Origin: Sphingomonadales bacterium
Lineage (GTDB): Bacteria > Bacteroidota > Bacteroidia > UBA7662
Direction of reading: 5' to 3'
Length of the DNA: 5,680 nt
Assembly: GCA_016872225.1 (NCBI GenBank)
Contig: VHAW01000105.1
Span: 1-5,680 of the forward strand
Of the stretch, positions 1 to 5,680 are shown one piece after another. The notes under the pieces were generated by a model that ran no database searches, had not been told where the DNA came from, and saw only the letters and a program-made list of their open reading frames with translations. The translations under genes were made by a program, and so were the position numbers. How positions within the stretch are numbered: the first letter of the stretch is position 1; every line of letters starts with the position of its first letter.

Positions 1-1
1 C

Positions 2-235
2 TCTAATCCACCCTATACGGCGACCACCCGTCGCCAATTCAGGGCCGCTTGGTTCAATTTGACACCGGTGGCTTTCACTGGCGTGATGTTCAATCTGAGG
101 TTTGTGGTAATAGCCCCGGGAAATACCGCCATCATTTGGGATACTGCAACTCCAGGTAATTGCGAGTTTGCGGATGAACTTGCAGACGTTATTCCGAACA
201 CGCCATTTTGTAATGGCGGTATAAATTGCCAATAA
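2..235 (+). CDS. C-terminal fragment of a probable secreted protein with a cohesin-like beta domain (5' end outside window)
   Basis: Frame 2 is open from the left edge for 77 codons to a TAA at 233-235. No start codon is needed because the gene enters from outside the window. The peptide carries beta-sandwich-like segments: FNLRFVVIAPGNTAIIWDT, then ATPGNCEFADELADVIP, then a final FCNGGINC strand. The 'F.LRF.V.APG....WDTATPGNCE' stretch, followed by a terminal 'NGG' strand, resembles the cohesin-like domains found in large extracellular Bacteroidota proteins. That family call rests on recall of the motif, not on a search. The protein ends right after the domain (…NCQ), so no type IX secretion sorting domain follows in this frame. 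Three cysteines lie in the last 28 residues, which fits an exported protein. A strong terminator lies 36 bases after the stop and separates this gene from rimP. The overlapping minus-strand frame at 13-201 looks like a shadow. I am fairly sure of the reading frame and less sure of the family. Confidence 0.62.
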   Translation, partial: SNPPYTATTRRQFRAAWFNLTPVAFTGVMFNLRFVVIAPGNTAIIWDTATPGNCEFADELADVIPNTPFCNGGINCQ

Positions 236-270
236 AGGTTAGCGATAAGCTTTAGAAGCAGGTATTCTTC

Positions 271-304
271 AAAACCGCCTCCGCAAGGGGGCGGTTTTTG
301 TTTT
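271..304 (+). terminator. Intrinsic terminator of the upstream gene
   Basis: The arms 271-282 and 287-298 pair over 12 base pairs, with one G-U pair at 280/289. They close on a GCAA tetraloop (283-286), a stable GNRA loop. The 3' arm runs into a T-rich tract (295-304, with one G). The A run at 271-274 makes the structure potentially bidirectional. It lies 36 bases after the upstream stop codon. Confidence 0.92.
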
Positions 305-377
305 AGGGGGGGCTATGGAGCGGGCGGGCTGATAAAGTCGTTTTAATGTAGAATGGCGCAAGGGCAGTCAAAAGATG

Positions 378-385
378 TATATTTG
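378..385 (+). promoter_or_regulatory. Candidate Bacteroidota -7 promoter box
   Basis: TATATTTG matches the Bacteroidota primary sigma factor -7 consensus TAnnTTTG at all six fixed positions. No TTTG-like -33 element is visible 17-21 bases upstream (the bases around 353-360 are GC-rich), so the promoter is only partly supported. If used, transcription would start near 390-393, just before the hairpin at 396-417, and would read into rimP. Confidence 0.42.
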
Positions 386-395
386 CAGGAGAATT

Positions 396-424
396 GGAGG
401 GGGCGTAAGCCCCCTTTTCTTTTG
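396..424 (+). terminator. Leader hairpin with T tract: intrinsic terminator or attenuator upstream of rimP
   Basis: The arms 399-404 and 409-414 form six perfect G-C pairs around a GTAA (GNRA) tetraloop. An A-T pair (398/415) and two possible G-U pairs extend the stem. The sequence TTTTCTTTTG follows at 415-424. On the minus strand the corresponding position has no T run, so the signal is directional toward rimP. It is either a second, back-up terminator for readthrough from the left or a leader attenuator controlling rimP-nusA-infB. The sequence alone does not decide between them. Confidence 0.75.
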
Positions 425-431
425 TCCAAAT

Positions 432-460
432 TTTGAAATCAGGCACCAACGATATTTTCC
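432..460 (+). promoter_or_regulatory. Weak alternative promoter candidate for rimP
   Basis: TTTG at 432-435 sits 17 bases before TATTTTCC at 453-460. The latter matches the fixed positions of TAnnTTTG at four of six. The spacing suits a -33/-7 pair, and the site lies after the hairpin at 396-424, so transcripts from here would escape it. The match could be due to chance. Confidence 0.22.
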
Positions 461-527
461 AAACAGGAATGTCACCCAAGACACAAGCTACAGGCAAATC
501 AAGGGCTATAGGCCGGATTCTGGATGT

Positions 528-535
528 GGAAGAGG
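528..535 (+). promoter_or_regulatory. Purine-rich ribosome binding site deciding the rimP start
   Basis: GGAAGAGG lies five bases before the ATG at 541 and is the only Shine-Dalgarno-like stretch well placed before a candidate rimP start. It favours 541 over the in-frame upstream ATGs at 433 and 469. Bacteroidota often do not rely on such sites, so it is supporting rather than decisive. Confidence 0.4.
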
Positions 536-540
536 TCGTT

Positions 541-996
541 ATGTCTCAAATTCCGGAATTACTAGCTGATTTGAAAAGCCAAGTAGCCGGGCATATCGAA
601 CTCGCTCTGAAGGGGACGGCGCATTTTGTCGTAGGGATACAATGGTCTCCCGATTCTCGAAGGCTTTCGGTTAAGGTTGATGGTGACAAGGGCGTCAATA
701 TTGATGCATGTGCAACCCTTAATCGCTCTTTGGGTAAATTGATTGATGAACATGGATGGCAAGGCTCGGTGGTTATTGAGGTTGGTTCACCAGGGGCTGA
801 AGCGCCGTTGGTGATGGTGAGGCAGTACCCACAGCACGTTGGCCGTCTAATGAAGATTTTCCTGTTCGATGGGTCTGTGCTGATGGGTTCCTTGCTTAGG
901 GTAGAGGGTTCTGGCGTGGCGTTGATGAGTCAGGATGGTCTTGAAACCAAATTGAATTTTAATGAATTTAAAGAAGCAAAAGTTGTTATTGTTTAA
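541..996 (+). CDS. rimP: Ribosome maturation factor RimP
   Basis: RimP is a cytoplasmic factor that binds the free 30S subunit and helps its late maturation. The 151-residue product has the family layout. The N-terminal alpha/beta domain (about 1-98) carries VNIDACATLNRSLGKLID and the strongly conserved VGSPGAEAPL stretch (S83-P84-G85), followed by VRQYPQHVGR. A small C-terminal SH3-like barrel (about 101-151) runs from GRLMKIFLFDGSVLMG to the end at KVVIV. I chose the ATG at 541 because the family similarity starts there, a purine-rich site precedes it, and the length equals that of other Bacteroidota RimP proteins. The frame stays open 108 bases further upstream (to 433), but that extension (MKSGTNDIFQTG…) looks unlike the family. 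The gene heads the rimP-nusA-infB block, which supports the call. Low sequence conservation is normal for RimP outside these motifs. Confidence 0.93.
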   Translation: MSQIPELLADLKSQVAGHIELALKGTAHFVVGIQWSPDSRRLSVKVDGDKGVNIDACATLNRSLGKLIDEHGWQGSVVIEVGSPGAEAPLVMVRQYPQHVGRLMKIFLFDGSVLMGSLLRVEGSGVALMSQDGLETKLNFNEFKEAKVVIV

Positions 997-1109
997 AAAT
1001 TCTTTGTATAAATCATCATAACCAATATAACCTTTCTTTTGTTATCTATGGAGTATTTCTTTTGACAAGTAATTTTTTTGTTTTTTAAAAATATTTTTAT
1101 TCAATCATT
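997..1109. other. AT-rich spacer between rimP and nusA
   Basis: This 113-base gap has 21 G or C bases (about 19%). It includes a T-rich run (1071-1086) and a 12-base perfect palindrome AAAAATATTTTT at 1087-1098, just before the nusA start. No GC-rich terminator hairpin is present, so rimP and nusA are probably cotranscribed. TTTG at 1003-1006 and TAACCTTTC at 1028-1036 vaguely recall promoter elements, but the spacing and the three-base insert do not fit the consensus. No Shine-Dalgarno sequence precedes nusA. An unstructured A/T-rich leader is the usual initiation context in Bacteroidota. Confidence 0.55.
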
Positions 1110-2378
1110 ATGGCTGTTAAAACCAAACCACAACCCGTCAATCAAAACCAAATTCTAATTAGCTCCTTCTCTGAATTTAAAGAGTTTAGGAATATTGATC
1201 GAGCAACCATGATGCGTATTATGGAAGATGTTTTTCGCAGCATGGTGAAACGTAAATTTGGAACCGACGAAAACTTTGATATCATTTTGAATACCGAAAA
1301 AGGGGACCTGGAAATTTGGAGGAATCGAGAAATTATAGAAAACGATTCAGAAGAATTGGGTATGCCGGACAAAATTTCCCTGGAAGAAGCCCAATTAATT
1401 GAGCCTGATTTTGAGGTAGGGGAAGAGGTATCAGATGAGATTAAATTGGAAGATTTTGGACGCCGAGCCGTTCTCGCCGCAAGGCAAACCTTGGTTCAGC
1501 GTATATTGGAATTGGAGAAAGATAATATTTACAAAAAATATAAAGACCGCGTTGGGGATATTATTACCGGTGAGGTTTATCAAATTTGGAAGAAGGAGAT
1601 TCTAGTATTGGATGATGAAGGAAATGAATTAATTTTACCTAAGAGTGAACAGATACCGGCTGATTTTTACAAGAAAGGTGATGCGCTCAAGGCGGTTATT
1701 CTCCGCGTGGAAATGCAGAATATCACCCCAAGAATTATCATTTCGAGGACGGATGCAGCATTCCTGGCAAGGTTAATGGAAATGGAGGTACCGGAGATCT
1801 TTGACGGTTTGATCACAATCAAAAGTATTGTTAGGGAGCCCGGTGAAAGAGCAAAAGTTGCCGTTGAAAGTTATGATGATCGAATCGATCCGGTGGGAGC
1901 GTGCGTGGGTATGAAGGGTTCGAGAATCCATAGCATTGTAAGGGAACTCCGCAATGAAAGCATTGATGTGATAAACTACACCAATAATTTGGAGCTGTTT
2001 ATCCAACGTGCGATGAGCCCAGCGCGAGTGGTGAACTTAGAGATCAACAAAGAGACCATGAAGGTCAATGTATTTCTTAAACCCGATCAGGTTTCCTTGG
2101 CTATCGGAAAAGGAGGTCATAACATTCGCTTGGCTGCCAAACTGACGGGTTATGAAATTGATGTCTTTCGGGATGTGCAGGAGGACGATTCGGATGTGGA
2201 TTTGGACGAGTTTGCAGATGAAATTGATGGCTGGGTTATTGATGAGCTTAAGGCTTTGGGTTGTGATACTGCGAAATCGGTTATCAAAATCGGATTGGAA
2301 GAATTGGTTCGACGGACTGAACTGGAAGAAGAAACAGCCGCACAGGTTTTAGCAATTTTAAGATCCGAATTTGAATAA
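1110..2378 (+). CDS. nusA: Transcription termination/antitermination factor NusA
   Basis: NusA binds RNA polymerase near the RNA exit channel, strengthens hairpin-dependent pausing and intrinsic termination, and takes part in antitermination complexes. The 422-residue protein shows the expected order. An RNAP-binding N-terminal domain (about 15-140) carries FRNIDRATMMRIMEDVFRSM and FDIILNTEKGDLEIWR. An S1 domain (about 148-215) starts at VGDIITGEV. KH1 has its GMKG loop at 267-270 within DPVGACVGMKGSRI, and KH2 has GKGG at 333-336. A short acidic linker (about 357-373) is followed by a small C-terminal helical domain (about 374-422) ending in LRSEFE. The two AR repeats of E. coli NusA are not both present, and a single short C-terminal domain is normal for Bacteroidota. 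The ATG at 1110 is the only sensible start, because the next methionines lie inside the N-terminal domain. It adds a polar stretch (MAVKTKPQPVNQNQ) before the conserved region. The flanking rimP and infB genes confirm the identity. Confidence 0.98.
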   Translation: MAVKTKPQPVNQNQILISSFSEFKEFRNIDRATMMRIMEDVFRSMVKRKFGTDENFDIILNTEKGDLEIWRNREIIENDSEELGMPDKISLEEAQLIEPDFEVGEEVSDEIKLEDFGRRAVLAARQTLVQRILELEKDNIYKKYKDRVGDIITGEVYQIWKKEILVLDDEGNELILPKSEQIPADFYKKGDALKAVILRVEMQNITPRIIISRTDAAFLARLMEMEVPEIFDGLITIKSIVREPGERAKVAVESYDDRIDPVGACVGMKGSRIHSIVRELRNESIDVINYTNNLELFIQRAMSPARVVNLEINKETMKVNVFLKPDQVSLAIGKGGHNIRLAAKLTGYEIDVFRDVQEDDSDVDLDEFADEIDGWVIDELKALGCDTAKSVIKIGLEELVRRTELEEETAAQVLAILRSEFE

Positions 2379-2432
2379 CCCCCTTAAATTATTGCTATTA
2401 CACCCCACTCCTTTTAACAAGCCCTCCATAGA
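2379..2432. other. Pyrimidine-rich spacer between nusA and infB
   Basis: This 54-base gap contains no terminator hairpin, so nusA and infB are probably on one transcript. There is no Shine-Dalgarno sequence before infB. Instead CCCTCC (2422-2427) lies five bases before the ATG, a sequence resembling the anti-Shine-Dalgarno itself. IF2 synthesis must therefore start without that pairing, in line with Bacteroidota practice. Confidence 0.6.
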
Positions 2433-5348
2433 ATGTCCGAAGGAACTATCAGAGTCAAAAAAGCCGCAACAGAGTTCAACATCAGTGTTCAACACTTGGT
2501 GGAGCATTTGGCATCCAAAGGATTCAGCGTAGAATCGAATCCGAATGCAAAGATTACAGACGAAATGTATCAGACGCTTCTGAGGGATTTCGGTCAGGAC
2601 AAAAAAATCAAAGAGCAGGCTGCCCAAATTCATATCGGTAAAGCGGGCAAAGAGGATTTGGTGCTTGACCAAAAATCCGTTAGTCAATCTCCTAAATCCC
2701 GGACTGAACAGAAAGAGGTCCTCATTAAAGGGATGGGAACAAGCAGCTCGACCAAAGCCCCCAAAAAATCGGAACTTGAACCAAATAAGTCAGCAAAGAC
2801 TGATGTCGCCAGGTCGGTCTTAGGCAAGAGTGCTGATCAGAAGCCCCCAACGGACTCCGTCTCCAGACATAAAGTCGTTGGTAAAATTGATTTGTCAAGC
2901 GAGGCAACCAAAGCCCCCAAAAAATCAAAGAAAAAAAGTGAGGCTTCGGAGGAAGAAGTTGCTCCGATCCACGAAACCACTTTAGACCATCAGTCCGAGC
3001 GAGAGGGTACGGAATTATCAGCGATTGACCCCGGAGGGCAAAAACCCAAAACCTCTACCAAAGGCAAGAAGGTTTCCGGGGCGGACATCGCGCTTTCGCC
3101 GGATGTTAAAACCGACGGGGATACCATAGAAACCCCGGAAGATTTGGTTCGTGCTGTGGCTGATCGTTTACAGGGAACGACAGTTTTGGGAAAAATTGAT
3201 GTAAGTCAATTTCAGAAACGCAAGCCGGTTGCGTCTTCCGCTACAGACCAGGTGGGCAAACGTAAGCGTAAAAGAGTTGACGGAAGTATCCCGGAACCAG
3301 GAACTTCGCCAGACCTTAATCAGAGACCTAGTGTAAGTGGAGTTGGATCAGTTTCAGCCCGCCCACCACGTGGTCGTGCTGGTGATCAAGCAGGTCGTCG
3401 TGGTACCCCAGGAGTAGGTTCAGGCCCTAAAATTGAACCCACCGAAAAGGAAATTCAAGATCAAATTAAGGCAACCCTCGCTCGCCTACAGGGCGGCAAG
3501 GGCACAGGAAGCCGTGCTAAATTCAAAAAGCAACTCAGGCGACTTGAAGGCGAGGAGGCCTCCAATACAGAATTAACGCAACAAATTTTAGAAGGCAAAA
3601 CCAAACTTCAACTGACGGAGTTTATCACGACAGGTGAATTAGCAGGATTAATGGATGTGCCTGTTGGTGAAGTTATTATGAAATGCTTTGCCTTAGGCGT
3701 GGTGGTGACCATCAATCAACGATTGGACGCAGAAACTATTGTTATCGTGGCTGATGAATTTGGGTTTGATGTTAGCTTTATTTCGGCAGCTGAAGATGAG
3801 CCGATGTTGGAGGAGCCTAGCGATCCAAACAAAATGAAACCCAGGGCGCCGATCGTCACTATTATGGGCCACGTGGACCATGGTAAGACCTCGCTCTTGG
3901 ATTATATCCGCAAAGCCAATGTAATTGCCGGGGAGGCAGGGGGAATTACCCAGCACATTGGGGCTTATGAGGTGGCATTACCGGATGGCAAGCACATTAC
4001 CTTCCTTGATACTCCGGGCCACGAAGCCTTTACAGCGATGCGTGCAAGAGGGGCTAAGGTCACGGATATTGTAGTTATTGTCATTGCCGCTGATGATCAG
4101 GTGATGCCACAAACGAAAGAAGCTATTAGTCATGCTCAGGCTGCAGGGGTACCCATGATTTTTGCCGTTAACAAAATAGATCGTCCCGAAGCCAATGCCG
4201 AAAAAATCCGCGAGCAATTGTCGGCTATGAATATTTTAGTCGAAAGCTGGGGAGGCAAATACCAGGATCAGGAAATTTCAGCTAAAAAAGGTTTGAATAT
4301 AGATTTGTTGCTGGAGAAAATTTTGTTGGAAGCGGAAGTTTTGGAATTGACCGCCGATCCCAACAAGAGGGCTGTAGGCACAGTCATTGAGGCCTCCTTG
4401 GACAAAGGACGCGGTGTTGTTGCTACTATTTTAATAGAATCCGGGACATTGCGCACAGGCGATCCAATTTTAGCAGGGGCTCATTTTGGTCGCGTAAAAG
4501 TGCTTCAAAATGAGAGAGGACAGAAGATAAACCAAGTTGGTCCTGCACAACCGGTTCAGGTTCTTGGTTTTGGAACAGCACCAACTTCCGGGGAGCGATT
4601 CTATGTAACTGAAAGCGAATCCGCGGCAAGAGAAATTGGTACGAAGCGTCAACAACTCATGCGCGAGCAAGGAATGCGAACCCGCAAACACATTACCCTG
4701 GACGAGATAGGACGCCGTTTAGCCATTGGAAATTTTAAAGAGTTGAACTTGATTGTGAAAGGCGATGTGGACGGTTCAGTGGAAGCGTTAAGTGATTCTT
4801 TATTGCAGCTGTCTACCAAGCAGATACAGGTGAATGTTATCCATAAAGGCGTGGGTCAAATTACCGAAACCGACGTGATGCTGGCTTCTGCTTCGGATGC
4901 TATTATTGTGGGATTTCAAGTGCGTCCCCTTGCTTTGGTGCGACGCCTTGCCGAGCAGGAAGAAATTGATATCCGGACTTATTCCATTATTTACGATGCG
5001 ATCAATGAAATAAAAAGTGCGATGGAAGGAATGCTTGCCCCCACGGTCGAAGAAAAAGTGATGGGCAACGTGGAAATTCGCGAAATCTTCAAGATTTCAA
5101 AAGTGGGCACAGTTGCTGGTTGCATGGTTTTGGATGGTAAAATCAATCGCAACAATAAAGTTCGTGTGTTGCGCGATGGGGTCGTCATCTATACCGGCGA
5201 ATTGGCATCGCTCAAGCGCTTCAAAGAAGATGTCAAAGAGGTCGCTACGGGGTATGAATGCGGACTTAATATTCAGAATTTCAATGATATCAAGGTTGGG
5301 GATTTAATAGAAGGGTATGATCGCATGGAAGTTAAGACCAAATTGTAA
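2433..5348 (+). CDS. infB: Translation initiation factor IF-2
   Basis: IF2 is the GTPase that places formyl-methionyl initiator tRNA on the 30S subunit and drives joining with the 50S. The 971-residue product starts with an IF2_N helical domain (about 5-55, IRVKKAATEFNISVQHLVEHLASKGF). A long charged, probably disordered linker (about 60-385) follows, with Lys/Ser/Pro-rich text, two TKAPKKS copies and two GKID segments. A second IF2_N-like domain lies at about 391-450. The G domain (about 472-640) shows G1 GHVDHGKT (479-486), G3 DTPGHE (526-531, catalytic-type His530), G4 NKID (580-583) and G5 SAK (616-618), all intact. Domain II (about 647-737), C1 (about 766-832) and C2 (about 876-965) follow. 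C2 binds the initiator tRNA and holds GYECGLNIQNFNDIKVGD. The length and linker type are usual for Bacteroidota, where IF2 is longer than in E. coli. The start at 2433 is supported because the IF2_N domain begins a few residues after it. The TAA stop shares its last base with the next gene's ATG. Confidence 0.99.
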   Translation: MSEGTIRVKKAATEFNISVQHLVEHLASKGFSVESNPNAKITDEMYQTLLRDFGQDKKIKEQAAQIHIGKAGKEDLVLDQKSVSQSPKSRTEQKEVLIKGMGTSSSTKAPKKSELEPNKSAKTDVARSVLGKSADQKPPTDSVSRHKVVGKIDLSSEATKAPKKSKKKSEASEEEVAPIHETTLDHQSEREGTELSAIDPGGQKPKTSTKGKKVSGADIALSPDVKTDGDTIETPEDLVRAVADRLQGTTVLGKIDVSQFQKRKPVASSATDQVGKRKRKRVDGSIPEPGTSPDLNQRPSVSGVGSVSARPPRGRAGDQAGRRGTPGVGSGPKIEPTEKEIQDQIKATLARLQGGKGTGSRAKFKKQLRRLEGEEASNTELTQQILEGKTKLQLTEFITTGELAGLMDVPVGEVIMKCFALGVVVTINQRLDAETIVIVADEFGFDVSFISAAEDEPMLEEPSDPNKMKPRAPIVTIMGHVDHGKTSLLDYIRKANVIAGEAGGITQHIGAYEVALPDGKHITFLDTPGHEAFTAMRARGAKVTDIVVIVIAADDQVMPQTKEAISHAQAAGVPMIFAVNKIDRPEANAEKIREQLSAMNILVESWGGKYQDQEISAKKGLNIDLLLEKILLEAEVLELTADPNKRAVGTVIEASLDKGRGVVATILIESGTLRTGDPILAGAHFGRVKVLQNERGQKINQVGPAQPVQVLGFGTAPTSGERFYVTESESAAREIGTKRQQLMREQGMRTRKHITLDEIGRRLAIGNFKELNLIVKGDVDGSVEALSDSLLQLSTKQIQVNVIHKGVGQITETDVMLASASDAIIVGFQVRPLALVRRLAEQEEIDIRTYSIIYDAINEIKSAMEGMLAPTVEEKVMGNVEIREIFKISKVGTVAGCMVLDGKINRNNKVRVLRDGVVIYTGELASLKRFKEDVKEVATGYECGLNIQNFNDIKVGDLIEGYDRMEVKTKL
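2751..2770 (+). repeat. 20-base exact direct repeat, copy 1 (within the infB linker)
   Basis: This is identical to 2907-2926. Both copies are in the same reading frame and encode TKAPKKS. Copy 1 follows a serine-rich stretch (GTSSS). The start-to-start distance is 156 bases, exactly 52 codons. Flanking bases differ at once on both sides. Confidence 0.9.
2907..2926 (+). repeat. 20-base exact direct repeat, copy 2 (within the infB linker)
   Basis: This is the second copy of the repeat at 2751-2770, again encoding TKAPKKS, here followed by KKKS after a GKIDLSSEA segment. Exact identity at the DNA level, including synonymous positions, suggests a fairly recent duplication or gene conversion inside the linker rather than convergent low complexity. 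Confidence 0.9.
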
Positions 5349-5680
5349 TGGTCATGCCGGAACCCGCTTGTTGGGTTGAAACCGGAGCTGCATTGTTGGG
5401 TATTTGGGGGGTTTGGGATCTGGGTAACGGAAAGAGGCGGGGCTATATAAGTGGTTTTGTGAGTACCACAATCTATATTATCCTTTGCTCAGCGAATGGA
5501 ATTTATGCCGACGCTATTATCAACGCATGGTATTCGATCATGGGCGTGGTGGGATGGTTCGCTTGGAAAAATAGGCAGCGAAGCAGTGAAGGAATACCGA
5601 TTCAAGCAATGACCTATCAAGGCTTGAGCTTGGGTTTAGGATTGGGCGTTTTAGCTTGGCTTTTGTTTTGGTTTTTGTTG
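5348..5680 (+). CDS. pnuC: PnuC-family vitamin/nucleoside transporter, N-terminal part (3' end outside window)
   Basis: PnuC proteins are inner-membrane facilitators that take up nicotinamide riboside, an NAD precursor. Relatives carry thiamine or riboflavin. The 111 visible residues are hydrophobic, with likely membrane segments at about 9-25, 33-50, 53-73 and 93-111. The best identifier is GYISGFVSTTIYIILCSANGIYADAIINAWYSIMGVVGWFAW (residues 32-73). Its pattern of G..S..IY….YAD..IN..Y..MG..GW..W is characteristic of the family (D55, N59, Y62, G69-W70 and W73 visible). The ATG at 5348 uses the final A of the infB stop codon, and a second in-frame ATG lies at 5354. There is no close Shine-Dalgarno sequence, so translation is probably coupled to infB. 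The frame is open to the right edge, where the rest of the gene lies. The substrate cannot be read from this part, and no TPP riboswitch or other vitamin sensor precedes it in the window. I am confident of the family and unsure of the substrate. Confidence 0.85.
   Translation, partial: MVMPEPACWVETGAALLGIWGVWDLGNGKRRGYISGFVSTTIYIILCSANGIYADAIINAWYSIMGVVGWFAWKNRQRSSEGIPIQAMTYQGLSLGLGLGVLAWLLFWFLL

Larger units (their letters stand above)
236..540. other. Intergenic region between the upstream gene tail and rimP
   Basis: These 305 bases hold no convincing gene. In order they contain the terminator of the upstream gene (271-304), a G-rich stretch (306-329), a perfect TAnnTTTG box (378-385), a second GC-rich hairpin with a T tract (396-424), a weak second promoter candidate (432-460) and the rimP ribosome binding region (528-540). 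The rimP reading frame stays open upstream to 433 but shows no family resemblance there, so I treat 425-540 as untranslated leader. No tRNA cloverleaf was seen, unlike the E. coli operon, which starts with metY. Confidence 0.6.

Noticed and set aside
505..525. Possible antisense RNase P RNA 3' end (GGCCGGATTCTGG resembles part of it)
   Set aside because: The rest of such a gene would have to lie across rimP on the minus strand, and the other conserved RNase P RNA elements are absent there.
433..540. N-terminal extension of RimP starting at the ATG at 433 (or 469)
   Set aside because: The frame is open, but the extension does not resemble RimP, and the core family length starts at 541 with a purine-rich site before it. 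A weak promoter candidate also overlaps the extension.
375..569. Small + strand frame of 64 codons overlapping the rimP leader
   Set aside because: It spans the hairpin and runs out of frame into rimP, its composition is not protein-like, and it has no recognisable motif.
1062..1067. TTGACA as an E. coli-type -35 element before nusA
   Set aside because: Bacteroidota primary sigma factors do not use this element, and there is no good -10 match at 17 bases downstream.
2358..2687. 109-codon minus-strand frame across the nusA-infB junction
   Set aside because: It lies opposite two well-identified genes, shows no family resemblance and is best explained as a shadow frame.
2754..2769. Programmed frameshift site at the C and A runs in the infB linker
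   Set aside because: The heptamer does not fall in the correct phase for -1 slippage, and the downstream frame continues intact to the end of IF2.

Overview
The window holds a conserved bacterial transcription/translation gene block, rimP-nusA-infB, all on the + strand. It is flanked upstream by the tail of an unrelated, probably secreted protein and downstream by the start of a PnuC-type vitamin transporter gene. The protein sequences point to the Bacteroidota. NusA is short (422 aa) with an acidic linker and a small C-terminal domain. IF2 has a long Lys/Ser/Pro-rich linker with recurring 'GKID' segments. Start codons mostly lack Shine-Dalgarno sequences, there is a TAnnTTTG-type -7 box, and the upstream tail resembles the cohesin-like domains common in large Bacteroidota extracellular proteins. 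A Saprospiria-like lineage is a guess only.

Layout: (1) 2-235 is the 3' end of a gene entering from the left, closed by a strong intrinsic terminator at 271-304. (2) 236-540 is a 305-base non-coding stretch. It contains that terminator, a perfect -7 box (378-385), a second very stable hairpin with a T tract (396-424) almost directly after it, and a weak second promoter candidate before rimP. (3) rimP is 541-996. (4) A 113-base spacer of about 19% GC precedes nusA (1110-2378). (5) A 54-base spacer precedes infB (2433-5348). (6) pnuC starts on the last base of the infB stop codon (TAATG) and runs off the right edge.

RimP matures the 30S subunit, IF2 recruits initiator tRNA and joins the subunits, and NusA controls RNA polymerase pausing, termination and coupling. 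Grouping the three is an ancient arrangement. No terminator is visible between rimP and the right edge, so the pnuC homologue is probably cotranscribed and translationally coupled to infB. That is the least expected part of the layout. I see no mobile element, CRISPR array, tRNA or rRNA and no convincing new multi-gene system. The points most worth a second look are the promoter-hairpin arrangement before rimP, as a possible attenuator, and the infB-pnuC coupling.
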